A stretch of 64,000 bases of DNA from Neoconidiobolus thromboides FSU 785 (taxonomy: Eukaryota; Entomophthoromycota; Entomophthoromycetes; Entomophthorales; Neoconidiobolaceae). This document shows positions 45,152 through 58,353 of this stretch, one piece after another. Each line of letters opens with the position of its first letter. The first letter of the stretch is position 1. Both the position numbers and the translations under genes were made by a program. Under the pieces are notes generated by a model. It was given only the letters and a program-made list of their open reading frames with translations, had not been told where the DNA came from and ran no database searches. Location of the stretch: NCBI GenBank assembly GCA_025603075.1, contig MU626266.1, positions 1 through 64,000 on the forward strand, read 5' to 3'.

Positions 45152-46109
45152 ATGTCCACATTTGAAGAACAATTATTATTTCCAGGGGACAAAGTATCTT
45201 TCAAACAATTATTAGATATTGAAGGTGGGGAAATCGTATCTGAAGAACCTATCAATATCAAATTAGGCCCAGGTTTAATTCAAGTTGAAGAATCTATTGT
45301 AGCTACTAGTTGTGGTATTTTGAAAAAAAATAAAAATAAACATCAATATTGGTTGGAATTTAATTCAAAAAGAGTAAGTGAAATGATGTTATTTTTTTAA
45401 ATTTAATAAATTAAGATAGAATTCAATTTTTTTACTATTAGTATATCCCATCTACAGGAGATTCGGTACTTGGGGTAGTGACTAAGAAACTTGGTGAAGG
45501 TTATGTAATTGATATAGGTAGTGCTCAAAGATGTAATTTATCTGGTAATGCATTTGAAGGTGCAACAAAAAAAACAAGACCTAATTTAAAGGTAAAGAAT
45601 TAATTGAGAATAATTTTTAATTGATAAAAAAGTTTTTGATTAATTTGTTATTTAGGTAGGTACTTTATTATATGGTAAAATAGTATTGGCTCATAAAGAT
45701 ATGGAACCTGAAATGGAATGTTATAATTCGTTTACTAATAAAGCAGAAGGGTTTGGAGAATTAAAAGATGGATTCGCGTTTAATTGTTCTATTGGTCTTT
45801 GTAGAAGGTAATCAAACTATTTTGTTAACTTATTTTCTTTTATTGATCATAAATATAATATTATATATTATATATTATATATTATATATTATATACTATT
45901 TATATAGATTATTAAATCCTAAGAATAAACTATTAAATTTAATTGGTAATACAATACCATTTGAAATCTGTATTGGGCTAAATGGTTGTATCTGGATTAA
46001 TACAGAAAAAGAAGAAACTAGTATTGGACTAAAAAATATATTATTAGAGGCTGAAGATATTGAAGATGATGATGAAGATAGGATGATCAAATTAATAGAA
46101 GAATTATAA
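45152..46109 (+). CDS. RRP40: Exosome cap subunit RRP40 (241 aa)
   Basis: RNA-binding S1/KH cap protein of the RNA exosome, which degrades and trims RNA 3'-5' in nucleus and cytoplasm. Exons 45152-45373, 45442-45591, 45656-45807 and 45908-46109 give 242 codons in phase. The order is N-terminal domain (LLFPGDKVSF...IKLGPGLIQVEE), S1 domain (YIPSTGDSVLGVVTKK, then SGNAFEGATKKTRPNLKVG), and KH domain (LAHKDMEPEMECYNS, then IPFEICIGLNGCIWINT). EPEMECYN and GLNGxIW are characteristic of RRP40 and separate it from RRP4 and CSL4. It ends in an acidic tail (EDIEDDDEDRM). The third intron contains a TATAT/ATATTA microsatellite (about 45850-45905). It belongs with DCPS in the same 3'-5' decay pathway. 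Confidence 0.95.
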
Positions 46110-46976
46110 AAATAAAAAATAGTTATATAGTTTATTATTAAAATTAAGTTAATCTATTATTTATAGTTTAGTATATAACATAATGAAAAACGAATTTAGA
46201 AAAGTATAGGAAGATTTAAAAGCAGATCGGATATCTTAGATTGATACTCTTAAAATAATTAAATATTAAGATTGATTTTATATCTTTATAATTTGATGTT
46301 TTAAGTCTTACTATTTTCATCACTAAAAGTTCTAATTAAGTCAATTAAAAAATTATTATTATACTATTATTATATACTTTGAACTTTTTAAAATGATAGT
46401 TTAATATTTAAATAAATTTGAATTATTTTATAGTTGATAAAAATCTTTTTTGATTAGAAGAATTTCACTAATTATTTTTCTATTTAATATTACTTATAAA
46501 ATAAACAATTAAATAAAATTGAAAAAATAAAATATTATATAATATTATAAATTTAAGGTTATTTCTCAGATATTATATTAAAATAATGAATATTTTAATG
46601 AAATTCAATTATTTATATTTAAATCGGAGTTAATTTTGAATCATATTAATAACAATGTCAATTATTAATACAAATTTAATTAATCACAAAGTAAATAAGA
46701 TAAATTCCAATGTTAAAAAAGAATTTAATAAATTAAATAATAAGAAAGAATTTTCAATTATTTTGATAATTGTATTAGAATAATAATTCATTTAATAAAT
46801 TTTTATAATATAGTCAATTATCTAATTTATCTATTTATCAGATTAAACAACTAAAATAAAAGTTTATTATTATGATAAATAAGATGAATAAGATAAACAA
46901 TTAAATAAAATGATGAAATTTAAAACTCAATTTATTTTTTTAATTTATTTTTTTAATTTATTTTTTTAAACTCTTA
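46110..46976. other. AT-rich spacer before the receptor gene
   Basis: No gene. Just before the ATG, 46930-46968 is a tandem run of an about 13-nt T-rich unit (AATTTATTTTTTT), three copies, which may be part of the 5' leader or promoter. Confidence 0.55.
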
Positions 46977-47876
46977 ATGGATGAACAACTAAAATTAGAT
47001 ATTTTAACATATACAGGAAATATATTCTCTCTTCTATTTTTACTTATTAGCTTTATATTATTTCTTGTAATTTACATTTATAACAAAAAGATTAACACAT
47101 CTATACTTTATAGAATAACATTAATTATTTTATTTGGTGATTTTTGTTATAATGTCAATTACTTAATTAAAAGAAATATTAATATTCATAACATTAACAC
47201 TTGTTTATTTCAAGAATGGTTTAGTACTTTTAGTATCTCAATATCTATGTTTTATGCCTTATCAATAGCTGTCTTATCTTTATTCAATATTCTACATTCT
47301 TATAAGCCAACATTGAAGGTTCGATTATTAGTTTATTTAATGCCTTTATTGTTATCTATAATAATAAGTTGTATTCAATTGATTTATAATAAGATGAAAT
47401 TAAGTTCTGGAGAATGTATTAGTAATTTAAGAAATTTAGAAATTGTAGATAATTTAGTTATTAAATTTCTATCTGTATGTCTTACTATTTTAATCGGTCC
47501 AATCGTTTATTCAATTATTCTTATTTATTTAATATATAAACGAAAGCAACTTCAACAATTGAGTGGAAGTAAGGAGAATAGTTTATCTACTTTAAGTTAT
47601 AAATTATTTTTTCGTTTGATTGCTTATCCCTTAATACCGATTATTTGTTATTCTTTTTATTTTGTTTGTTTATATTTGAAATATAATAATGTAAATAATG
47701 AGATTACAATGATTATTAGACTTATCTCCTCTTTTTTAATGCAATTCCAAGGTTGTTTAAATTCATTATTGTTCCTTACAAATACTATCTTTTTAAACGA
47801 GTTCAAAAATTGGTATAAAAAAAGGAAACTTAGAAGTTACGACGGTTCTAATCTTTTAATATTGAATAAATATTAA
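46977..47876 (+). CDS. Git3/cAR-like G-protein-coupled receptor A (299 aa)
   Basis: Intronless seven-helix protein. Helices lie at about residues 15-36, 44-62, 78-107, 116-138, 160-184, 205-232 and 240-268. A Cys before TM3 (NTCLFQEW) and one in loop 2 (SGECISN) can form a disulfide. TM3 has STFSISISMFYALSIAVL, and the TM7 end QGCLNSLLFLTN is the family's hallmark region. The tail is short and basic (WYKKRKLRS). The class resembles fungal nutrient/cAMP-type receptors acting through Galpha at the plasma membrane. The ligand is unknown, and the assignment rests on helix pattern plus these motifs. It is paralogous to the gene at 51122 and to the broken gene at 1-620. Confidence 0.7.
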   Translation: MDEQLKLDILTYTGNIFSLLFLLISFILFLVIYIYNKKINTSILYRITLIILFGDFCYNVNYLIKRNINIHNINTCLFQEWFSTFSISISMFYALSIAVLSLFNILHSYKPTLKVRLLVYLMPLLLSIIISCIQLIYNKMKLSSGECISNLRNLEIVDNLVIKFLSVCLTILIGPIVYSIILIYLIYKRKQLQQLSGSKENSLSTLSYKLFFRLIAYPLIPIICYSFYFVCLYLKYNNVNNEITMIIRLISSFLMQFQGCLNSLLFLTNTIFLNEFKNWYKKRKLRSYDGSNLLILNKY

Positions 47877-48437
47877 TGTTATTATTGTTAGGTTTTTTTT
47901 GTAGCAATTTTTAGATACTTTTAGATTCCAAATCATTTAAAAATTAATTATAATTTCTTGCTTAAAATAAATAGATTGGTTATCGGTTACATCAGAGCTA
48001 CTTTTTATCTTGAAAATTAAACTTATTTATTCTATTAAAATACTTTGATATTGCAATTATCTACCGCTACGATTTGAATCTACTCAATATTATTGCTTTT
48101 AAAATGCTTTTGAAATGACCTTACATAAATTTAAAAATTTAAATTAAAACCAAATATTAAATATTAATAATATTTCAAGTTGGAACTAGTAAATGGTAAT
48201 GTCAATATTAAATCAACTTTATAACTCAAATACAACATTATTCAACTTGTTTTGCATAATCGTAAAAATGATATCCTTCATAGTTGAACTTAATAAAACA
48301 ATTTAGCTTTAATAATCAAATAAATCCTTTGATCGAGATCGATCTCAACAATTTCGATTTTAGGATGACATAATAAAAGGGAACATTATAAAAGGAGACC
48401 TAATTCTTATTAACATCAACACATTTTTAATTTCAAA
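47877..48437. other. Photolyase upstream region
   Basis: AT-rich. A CGATCTCAACAATTTCGAT stretch just before the gene is less biased and may be regulatory, but no known light-response motif is identified. Confidence 0.4.
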
Positions 48438-50070
48438 ATGAAAGATAAAAGTAATAGTAATACGAATGGTAGTCTTAATGGTCACGGTAATAAAAAAACA
48501 AAACTTGATTGTAAAAATGTATTATTTTGGTATCGAACAGATATGCGAACCTTAGATAATCGAGCATTGGAGGGAGCTGTTACTGCAGTTGAACAATATC
48601 AAAAAGATGGACATCAAAGTAGTTTAATTTGTTTATTTATTGCAAGTATAGATGAATGGAAAGATCATGATTGTAGTTTAATTAAAATAGATTTTTTCTT
48701 AAGAAATATAAGAGATCTTCAAATAAAATTAAGAGAGTACAATATTCCATTGATTTTTAAACAAAATAATCAAAGAGAAGAGATACCAAATTTAATACTT
48801 GAATTATGTAATAAGTATAATATTGAGAAGTTATTTTTTAATATTGAATATGAAGTTAATGAGAGGAAAAGAGATAAAAAAGTAAGCGAATTATTGAATG
48901 GTAATAATATCCAAGTTATTCAACGACATGATCAATGTGGTATACCACCTGGTGAAGTAGTAGCCAAATCAACAAATCAACCATATACTGTTTATACACC
49001 CTTTAAAAATACATGGAATATAATAGCCAGTCGGGGGGAACATCTAAAAATATCAAAATATAATTTAAGTGAAATTAATAATAATAATGAAAAAGATAGT
49101 TATTCAGAATTATTTGATATTGAAATACCAAAATATATTGAAGAATTTAAATTAAGTGATGAAATGATTGAATTAATTAATAAATTATATCCAAGTGGAG
49201 AAGTTGAAGCAAATAAAAGACTAGATGAATTTGTTTTAAAACGTAGTAAAGATTATAAAGTGAATAGAGATATTCCCTCCTTAAGTGGTACTAGTATATT
49301 ATCTCCCTATTTAACTAGTGGTGTTATATCAGTTAGACAATGTATTAATAAAGCAATTGATAATAATATTGACAAGTTGACAACTGGAAATCTTGGAATA
49401 ACAACTTGGATTTCAGAACTTATTTGGCGTGATTTTTATCGACATGTATTAGTAGCTTATCCAAGAGTAAGTAAAAACCAACCCTTCAAATTAGAAGCTA
49501 AAGATATCGCATGGGAAGATAATGAAGATAATTTTAAAGCTTGGTGTGAAGGAAAAACTGGGTATCCTATAGTAGATGCAGGTATGAGACAATTAAATTC
49601 AATTGGTTGGATGCATAATCGATTACGTATGATAACGGCCATGTTTTTAAGTAAGGATTTATTGATTGATTGGCGTAAAGGGGAACAGTATTTTATGCAA
49701 AATTTAATTGATGGCGATTTAGCTTCTAATAATGGTGGTTGGCAATGGTCAGCATCAACTGGTACCGATGCTCAACCGTATTTTAGAGTGTTTAATCCAA
49801 AGTTACAATCTGAAAAAGTGGATCCAACAGGAGAATATATTAAAAAATGGGTACCTGAATTGAAACATTTGGATGGTAAAAGTATACATGATCCATTTGA
49901 AACGTTACCGAAGGACAAATTTGAGAAGTTAAAGTAAGTTTATTTTATTTTCATTGATATATAAAATTAAGATAGTTTTTTTTAGTTATCCCAAACCTAT
50001 TGTAAATCATGCTAAAGCTCGAATTAAAGCTATTGAAGTATATAAAATAGTAATGAAGAAATCTAAGTAA
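48438..50070 (+). CDS. PHR1: Class I CPD photolyase (526 aa)
   Basis: Uses blue light to split cyclobutane pyrimidine dimers in DNA. Exon 1 48438-49933 and exon 2 49986-50070 total 527 codons. The N-terminal antenna-binding domain begins VLFWYRTDMRTLDNRALEGA. The FAD domain has TSGVISVRQC, ELIWRDFYRHVLVAYPRVS, GYPIVDAGMRQLNSIGWMHN (FAD and DNA contacts), RMITAMFLSKDLLIDWRKGE and NNGGWQWSASTGTDAQPYFR. These match fungal/bacterial CPD photolyases better than cryptochrome-DASH or 6-4 enzymes. Conserved Trp residues of the electron-transfer chain appear to be present. The short basic N-terminus (KDKSNSNTNGSLNGHGNKKTK) could help nuclear or mitochondrial entry. Exon 2 ends with KARIKAIEVYK, as in relatives. 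It lies between two paralogous receptors. Confidence 0.95.
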
Positions 50071-51121
50071 ATCTAATAAATAAAATATATATATTCGCAA
50101 TATAATCATTGTCATTTAGTTTATTATTTATTACTTCTAAAAATTATCAAAGAACAAGTAAATACAATATTTTTAACTTATGACGGTTATAACAAAATAA
50201 ATAAATAAATTAAAGTAATGATTTTCAATAACAATTCTCAACAAATGTAAACAAAATTAAGAACCTTATTATGATTTTAAAATTTACTCATATTTGTTGA
50301 AAATTATTACTTCGGTTTGTTTATTTCTTTTTCTTAGTATAGTCATGATAAATTAGAAATTTTGTATATTTATCTTTATTATATTAGATTTAAAAATAGT
50401 ATTGATCTTACACCTTGTAATATTATTAATTTTAATTAATTGTATATTGAATGATTTCATCATGTTGAATAAGTAATATTAAAATAAGGCTAATTAATAG
50501 CTTAATCGCAATTTCGCTTTTATACCTTAAAATTTAATTTCTTGTCTAAATTTAGTAAATAAATTATTATTTTGCAGAGATAATAATTTAAATGAGATTT
50601 CAATAACTTCAGTATAATCAAATGATATTAATAGTTATAACAAAACAAATAGATACTATGACAAAGAATCAAAGAAATATTATTTTTTTAATATTTAATG
50701 TCTTCATCAAATTAAACTACTTTTTATTATTATTATTATAAATATTACTAAAAATCTAAAATTTACTCTCGTATTTTTAAATAAAAATAATTAATAAATA
50801 CTAAATATAAACTAAGTAGAACATTTATTTTTTATAATTGATTACCGATATAAACAAAAATATAAAAGTTAATTTTATATATAATTATTTAATTTTTAAA
50901 GTTGAAAGCAGCAGTTAAATACAAAAACTAAAAATATCAAAGTATTAAAATGGCAATAATTTTAAAAATTCCAATAAAAATTAATAAATCTTAATTAATT
51001 AAAATTCATAAAACTAAATAATAAAAATAAGGAAATCAAAAAAATCAAAAAAATCATAGATTTCTTTTAATGTTTAGTTAATTTCTTAAATCTCATTCTC
51101 TTTTCATTTTAATATTAATTA
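50071..51121. other. 1.05 kb spacer between photolyase and receptor B
   Basis: AT-rich; no gene or repeat recognised. Confidence 0.5.
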
Positions 51122-52030
51122 ATGCTCTCGTTTCAATTCACTTCTACTTACATTGATTTTTATAGCAATTCATTATCAATAACCTTAATATTATTTTCGT
51201 TATCCCTACTAACCTTAAACTATTTTATTACTAAAGAATTTCATCAATCTGCTTCTTATCGATTATCTATATTAATCTTATTGGCTGATTTATTCTATGG
51301 CATAGGTACCTTCCTTGGTATTCATCCACAAATAACAGTGTCCAAACCGTTATGTTATGTTTATCAATGGTTGAGTACCTTTAGTATCTCAATTTCTGTA
51401 AGTTATTCAACAGTTATAGCAGTTATCTATCTATTAAATATAGTATATGAATATCGATTAAGTAAAATAGCGAAATATATTGTATATCTATTACCACTTC
51501 TCATTTCCTTATTAACTAGTTTATTACCCATTATTTTCAATAAGATTAATACTCAAGGAACATGCGGATATAACTCGAATTATGACGGCTTGCTTTGGTT
51601 TATAGTTTCCAACTTTATGGCTATTTTTATAGCTTGTTGTTTATGTCCTATTATTTATGGAATGATTATTCATTATCTTTTAAAAAAACATTATCAATTA
51701 CGATATAATAACTCCTATCTTCTCAAGAGTCAATATCAGTTTCAATTTATTACATATCTTAGATTAATCTTCTATTCTTTAGTACCTATTGTTAGTCATT
51801 CAATAAATATCTTCATGTCGATTATGAGGTTAGCTAACATTCCATTATCAATAACTACTATTCATCGATTATCCTATTTTGGTAATTTTTTAATTGGTAC
51901 TCAAGGTTTTATTAATTCCATATTGTTTCTTACAAATTCAATATTTTTAAAGGAGTTAGATCAAGTTTATCATTTTATATTTGAATATAAAAGGTTCCAT
52001 TGTCAATATGAATATGCAATTAATAAGTAA
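51122..52030 (+). CDS. Git3/cAR-like G-protein-coupled receptor B (302 aa)
   Basis: Intronless paralogue of receptor A: the same length, helix spacing and motifs. Examples are PLCYVYQWLSTFSISISVS at the TM3 start, loop-2 Cys in TQGTCGYN, ILILLADLFYG in TM2, and QGFINSILFLTNSIFLKEL at the TM7 end. The inner loop 3 carries a basic/aromatic stretch (KKHYQLRYNN). Sequence identity to receptor A is modest outside the helix cores, so the duplication is not recent, which suggests different ligands. The start is the only ATG before TM1. Confidence 0.7.
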   Translation: MLSFQFTSTYIDFYSNSLSITLILFSLSLLTLNYFITKEFHQSASYRLSILILLADLFYGIGTFLGIHPQITVSKPLCYVYQWLSTFSISISVSYSTVIAVIYLLNIVYEYRLSKIAKYIVYLLPLLISLLTSLLPIIFNKINTQGTCGYNSNYDGLLWFIVSNFMAIFIACCLCPIIYGMIIHYLLKKHYQLRYNNSYLLKSQYQFQFITYLRLIFYSLVPIVSHSINIFMSIMRLANIPLSITTIHRLSYFGNFLIGTQGFINSILFLTNSIFLKELDQVYHFIFEYKRFHCQYEYAINK

Positions 52031-52812
52031 AATGAGTATGTTTAATTAATAATTGAAATGTTTATATAAGCTGTATGTTTTTTTGATGGAAATGGAGAGA
52101 AAATAAAATAACAATTTGAATTATTAATTGTCAAAAAGGAAACTAAGAAAGCTTTGATGATCTTAAGTTGAATTATTATTAAATAGTAGTTTAGTTTAAT
52201 CACTTTTAATTTGTATCAATTTTTTTGAAGTATAAATATTCTAATTGGATGCATTTACATAATATGTTTACTGAAATGGGATTTATCGAGTTCTCAATCT
52301 GTTCTGTTTTAATAATAATGATAATTCATATCATTTAAGTAATCTTGGTTTCTAATAAATTCTAGCAGGCTTAAAGAATTAAACTAATTTATTCTTATTA
52401 TTGAAGTTTATTAATACTTCAATAATTAATCAGATGCTACTGTCCATCATGTATTTATATAAAACAAAGCTTGTTGCTTGATCTTTTTATTATATATTTT
52501 GTATTGTGATGCAATACTATTTTTATATACTAAAGGTTATAATAAAGCACATAAAAAAACTACTTGTATATCATTTCATTAAAAAATATAAACATTTTAT
52601 TTTATTAAAAATATATATATAAAGTAAAAAAATTTGAATTAATAAAGATTAAAGAGTATGTATATCCAAAATAATATAAAAAACGTCGACGATATGTTAG
52701 TATGTAAAAAAGGAAGTGTAATTTTTTTTAAAAGCTCAGCCATCCCAACTGATCTTTAAGTAAAGTAAATTAAATAACATCACAAAAGATATTTCCATCT
52801 CAAATTTCCGAT
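52031..52812. other. Convergent spacer, receptor B to Sel1 gene
   Basis: AT-rich; holds both 3' ends; no gene recognised. Confidence 0.5.
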
Positions 52813-55800
52813 TTAAGCCGAAAGATTATGTTGTGGATTCATCAATTGAGCTTTTGTATTGCTTTTTGAATCCGTTATGTTTTTTGAGCCCACTGATATA
52901 TCAGCTGCCTTAGGTGCTGAAGAATGGGATCTTCTCATATTAGTAGTGGATGTTTTTGACCTTGATAAAGGTCGACGGTATTCCCTATCCTCACTAATGG
53001 ATGGTAATCTTTCCGCTCCATCTCGATGTGTTAAATATTGTAATGAAAAACTATCCCCTTGTTTAGCTGCTTTACCAAACCAATGTAATGCGGCAGCCAC
53101 ATTGGCTGGATCAAATTTATCCGCACCATTGGTTACTTTGGTTGATGAGCTATTATTAGTTACCCTATAAAATGAACTCAAAAAACTAGAAGCTAAAGTT
53201 GGACTTTGTATATTTTGCTTTGGAAAATCTACTTCATTATCACCCAAGAAACCTTTATATTCTTTAGGTACGGATGGAAGAGATAGGTATAAAATTCCTA
53301 ATTCTCTTTGAGCTACAACATGAGATTCTTTAGCTGCTATTGTAAATAATCTTAAGGCTTCCATTTGTTGTTTTTGTTCACATTGATCGTTATGTTCATT
53401 GGATTTGGGTTCATTATTTGTGGGTCTTTTGGACATGGAATCTAATAATATGGTACCTTTAGTAACAATCCGATCCACTACTTCTTTCTTGACACTCATA
53501 GCTGCCATAGTCATATCCCAATACGCTTTACCTTCATCACTTAAATCAAGGATAGATCCTGGTACAAATAATGAAATTAGTTGAAGATCTCGAAATAAAT
53601 ATTTGGGTCGAGTACGTCGAAATATCCTTTCAAGTTCATTTACAATGGAATCAGTACCTGGGCTTTCACTCGAAGTTATGTTAGCTACCACCAATAGCTC
53701 TAAAGCAAAAAACATATGTAACTTTTTTAATGGTGAAGAATATAAAGTGATTTGTGTGCATAGTGTATTATAATCTGCATTTGATGAATATATTGAAGAT
53801 ACACTTAATGGGGGGCTTAAAGCATTTGAAAACGATGTAGAATTAGCTGAAGTAGATGAATCTGAAACCGGAGATTGTGAACAAGAGGAAAGAGAAATCC
53901 TTGGTGAGTTGATAAAACTAGCTTGATTTCCTTTTATTGGAGGGTATAATAAACTTGAATAAAGGCTTAAATAGGGGCCTTCGTTTGATTTAAGTTCAAT
54001 ATCATGATCTAAAGGTTCAAACTCAGTTACTAACTCATTAAACCATTTATCTGTATATCCAGGTTTAAATGCTGAAGAAAATTCACTTAATATTAAAGCA
54101 ATAATACGAAGTCGCATAATCGAAGGGAAATTACAATCGGATGTATTCGCAAATGCATAAGCTTGATGCATACGTTTATCAATTGCTTCATCTTGGAATA
54201 AATCAAGTGAATCATTTGAAGGATGAGTGACATGTGTTAACCTTAAACTAGAGATACCTGACAAATGTGAAGAAGAATGATTGGAATGAGAAAGTGTATC
54301 TAAATTTTTATCAAATAGAAAACTTTCTTGTGTGTAACCATCCGAACACCATATATTGGATAATACTATTTGACTAAGTGCTTGTATTTTTAAACAATAG
54401 TATTGAAATCTTGTATCTCCTGGAATAAAATCATGGATCCTTGATTTAATTAAATAATCTTCTACTTCATTCTTTTGATAATCTTCTAATGGGGAACCAA
54501 ATGCTATCTCACCAATATGGTCCCTATGTTTACCATACACCTTGGTAAGTCGGAATTGGGTATAAAATACAAATAATCGCAATGAACTTACTTTAGCTTC
54601 GCAATTGATAGTAGCTGCTCTAATTCTTCTTTCAAATTCTTGTGTAAAAGACATCCACACCTGTCTCTGTTTTGAGTAAGAATCTCTTACACTACGATTG
54701 CTTTCAAATGTGCTAGATATATTACGAATTAATCCGGAAAAATTATCTCTTGAATATTCTTCTGGTATTGTTAATAATAAATTTCTTGCATTTTGAAATG
54801 AAACCGATTCGTTAATTCTACCATAAAATCGTGACGATAACGATGCCATCTTGAGTGTTTCATCAATACCTCCTTCTCCATGATTGGTAAATACTGTTCC
54901 CTTTGAATAAAATCGTGCACTTCCATTTTCATACATTGTTATTGCTTTTATCAAAGAAGTACTAACATTATGAACATCGGATGATGGCTCAGATTCATTT
55001 TGATTGACACTGCATGGCATCATAAAATCCAATTTATGGAATGGTGTTATAGTAGCATCCCCATACTCTGTGCCTTTTTTAAAGCTAGAGGAATACGACA
55101 CTTTAAATAAGACGGAATGATTTGTTTTGACTTCTTTCAAGTCACTTACTAAAGGTTTCAATTTGCCTAAAATACTTTTAAAATAATTTTCAAGGCTACT
55201 TAAACTATTCCTTGAAGTTTCTGATTTTGATTTTAGTTCTACTGAAAAAAACGTGTGTAACTCAATGATATCTTGTGATGTTACTAAAATGGTTGGAAAT
55301 AAAGTAGAACTTGTGGGCGACGGGGTTGGGCTGGATTCTATGGGCGTAAACGCATTATAAATAAAAGCTGTTACAAAATGTTAATAAGTTTAAAGTAATA
55401 AAAGTAAAATAAATTACAAGGAAGGTCAGGTAGAACCTGATCATTATTAGATGGTACTGAAAATAAGCCTACCACTTTTTCAACAAGATTACGAATGCGT
55501 GGATCCACATTTAAAGATCTCCTATTCCTTAAACTGATTAAAAAAGCATTATAAAATTTACAAATTAATTTACCATCCAGGAACAGCGCTTGTAACTGTG
55601 GTAATATACCTATAAAGTCTTTGATGAATTTGATACAATATTTTTTGTCTCCTCCTTTCTGATATGTAATAATCTTCACACATTCCAAATAACTAAATGC
55701 TATAAATATATTTATTAACTGATATTAATAATATCTTACCTCTGGATAGCATATGACCTTTCCAAAAAAACGATAAAAAAAGAACTTTAACATGACTTGA

Positions 55801-56870
55801 ATCGACGCATAATAATGAAATTGACTTGGAAGTTCCGAAAGTATTGCATGATTTAAATGTATTAGACAAGGTGGGATATATTGATCTAGTATCGATAGCA
55901 ACTCAAAACAAGCAGAATCTAAAAACTTATCGACTTCGGCAGGATTAGGTTGATTATAAGGGGTAGAGAAGTGAGAATTTGCGCTTTGGTGCATAGTAAA
56001 CATATTTTGAGAAAAGGATTGGGATCTTCTTCTTCCTGAAATATTAGTACGACTTAACTCTTCTTCTGGATATAATTTTAATATTTCTTCTCCTTGATTT
56101 AGTACCTTTAGTAACACTAATTCCAAAGACCCTTTTGATGTCCAATTATGTACCTTCAAATACCTTTCCAATATCCCCATAATAAACTGTTCTCCTTTTC
56201 TTTCTTTAATCAGGGATATTATTATTGTTTTCCATAAATTCATCCTTTGAAAATATTCCTGCTCAAAAAGCGGCGAGTCAAATAAGCCATACAAAAAAAT
56301 ATCCGGTATAGTTGATGCACTTTCAAATGGTACTCTAGGTTTGACTAAGTCAAACAGCTTATCTGAGCATAAATTGGTAAAATATGGCGCAATAATGTCC
56401 GAGTGGGACCTAATAAAAGTAATAAATTGCTGTATCAAAACATTATTTTTCTGGCTGAGTTCATCAAGCAAACAAAGCTTTAGTGTTGGGTCACATAGCC
56501 TTTGGTCCACCAATTTAAACTGTAAATTTTGAAATACTTCCTTATAAAACGCATAAAAACTGCTTGTATCCTCTTCCTTTTTAATCAAATCATGTAGCAC
56601 TTCAATCAAGTCTTGATAAATGTAAAACTCCCTTAAAGATACTTTGAGTGCTTTCAACTGTAGTAACAACCTTGAAATCTCTTTTGACTCTTCCAATTTT
56701 TGATGCTTTTCCGTTAGTAATAACTCTTTTAACTCATTCAATGTTGATATCTTTGAGTCTCTTATTAACAATGTTGATGGGTACGATGTAGAGCCTCTGG
56801 TATTAATTGTCAATTTAGTGCTGGTGGTATACGAGTTTTTACCCGTTTTATTGGACAAAATGGAAGACAT
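52813..56870 (-). CDS. Large Sel1-repeat protein, Nif1/DSF2-like (about 1328 aa)
   Basis: Exons 56870-55740, 55718-55418 and 55367-52813 give 1329 codons if a 21-nt gap (55739-55719) is removed. The N-terminal part is helical, with a block that loosely recalls a RasGAP-type fold (MLKFFFYRFFGKVICYPE). The middle has GTEYGDATITPFHKLDF and low-complexity Ser stretches. The C-terminus carries AYWDMTMAAMSVKKEVVDRI and two Sel1-type repeats (MEALRLFTIAAKESHVVAQR; AAALHWFGKAAKQGDSFSLQ). This C-terminal arrangement is what I remember from fungal proteins annotated as cell-cycle inhibitor Nif1 / DSF2; that link is from memory only. Sel1 repeats are scaffolds, so a signalling-adaptor role is plausible. 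The gap reads as an in-frame stop if not spliced. Confidence 0.7.
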
Positions 56871-58353
56871 TTAAAATTGTTTATAAGTTAGTAAATGGTT
56901 GGCATAAATCGAAGAAAGTTTCAGTTGAATTGAAACTTTGCTATTGAGCTCCTCGTACTACTTAATAACCAAACTTGCAATTTAGAAAAAATAGTTTCTT
57001 AGTTTAATTTCTGTTTTCTTAAAGAATCGCTGCTCAATTTTTCATTCCCAATTGAATCAATTGCTTGTTTTGGCAAGTCTTTTCAAATTTCTGGCTGGAG
57101 AAATTAAATGAGTACAATGCTAATTGAAAATATGATTCGTAGTTAAAAAGAAAGTTCTATTTGGAAAGTTGATAAAGTGTATAAATAAAGATTGTTTTTT
57201 ATTAAAGAACTGTAATTCAGAAATATAAAAAACACTAGAATTTATTAATAAAATAAAACATTTTATTAGTTTGATTTTAAAATATATTTAATATTAAGCC
57301 TAAAAGGTTAATTATATAATTATCTAGATCAAAACACAAATCCTCTTTTTGATTTATTTTTTAAGAATCATTAGTCAACTAAACATAGGTGAATTCAAAC
57401 CAATCAAACCTCTACCCCTTTTTAGGAGTTGTCTTTCTTTTTATGTGAAACACTACCACCATATATTAGATGTTGTAATAAATAAATGAATGGATGAAGT
57501 AAAAACCAAGTCTAAGTCTAAATTCTATTCTTTCATATTTTTAAATTGTTCAACGGATATTAATTTTATAAACTAATGTTTTAATTATGATATCTCTTAT
57601 TACATCATAGAATCGAAGGGTGGAGGATGATGTGAGTTTAAGTGGCTTTTAAAGCTAATTCATAAATGGAACTTTTATTTTAGAATTTTTTCATTTAAAG
57701 TTGTAAAGTTATAAATGTTTAAATAGTGATTTTTTATATTCTTTTGTAAAAAGTTAAAAGGTTAAATAGGTTGTGTTTATTTATTTAAAAACGGCAGATT
57801 TTAACATGAAGTATTATTGTTATTAATAAGCTTGAATTTCATTTTTTAGAATCTACTATTCTAAAAATATTAAAATATTGAACGTTACAGCCATTGTGTT
57901 ACAAAAACGAAAAATATTAAAGCAAACGAAAATGAATATCTTGGTAAATCATTACAGAGGTTTTGTAAACCAAATTAAATAATATTATATATTTAGTTAA
58001 ATGCAGAAACAAACTTTATCATAGAATTTAAAGTTTGAACGTTGATTAAATTTCAGGGATAAAAGCTTAAATAAATAATGGATTTCATTCATTTAGTTAA
58101 ATTAATAATTAGCCTCAAAAAATTATACTCAATTAATGAGAATAATAAGTTAATATGAAACAACTTTACCCAGATTATTATTTAAAACTTTATTAGAATT
58201 AAATATAAAGAATAGAGCTTACAGACAAAAAGTAGTAACTAAAACACGAAAATATCACTATAAATAACAATTTATACTTTAAAGATTATTTTATTATTTA
58301 AATGATAAATGTAACCCGTTGTCTCAATTTAAAAATATACAAGTAACAACAGA
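56871..58353. other. 1.5 kb between the Sel1 gene promoter and the flippase 3' end
   Basis: AT-rich; no gene, RNA gene or repeat recognised. Confidence 0.5.
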
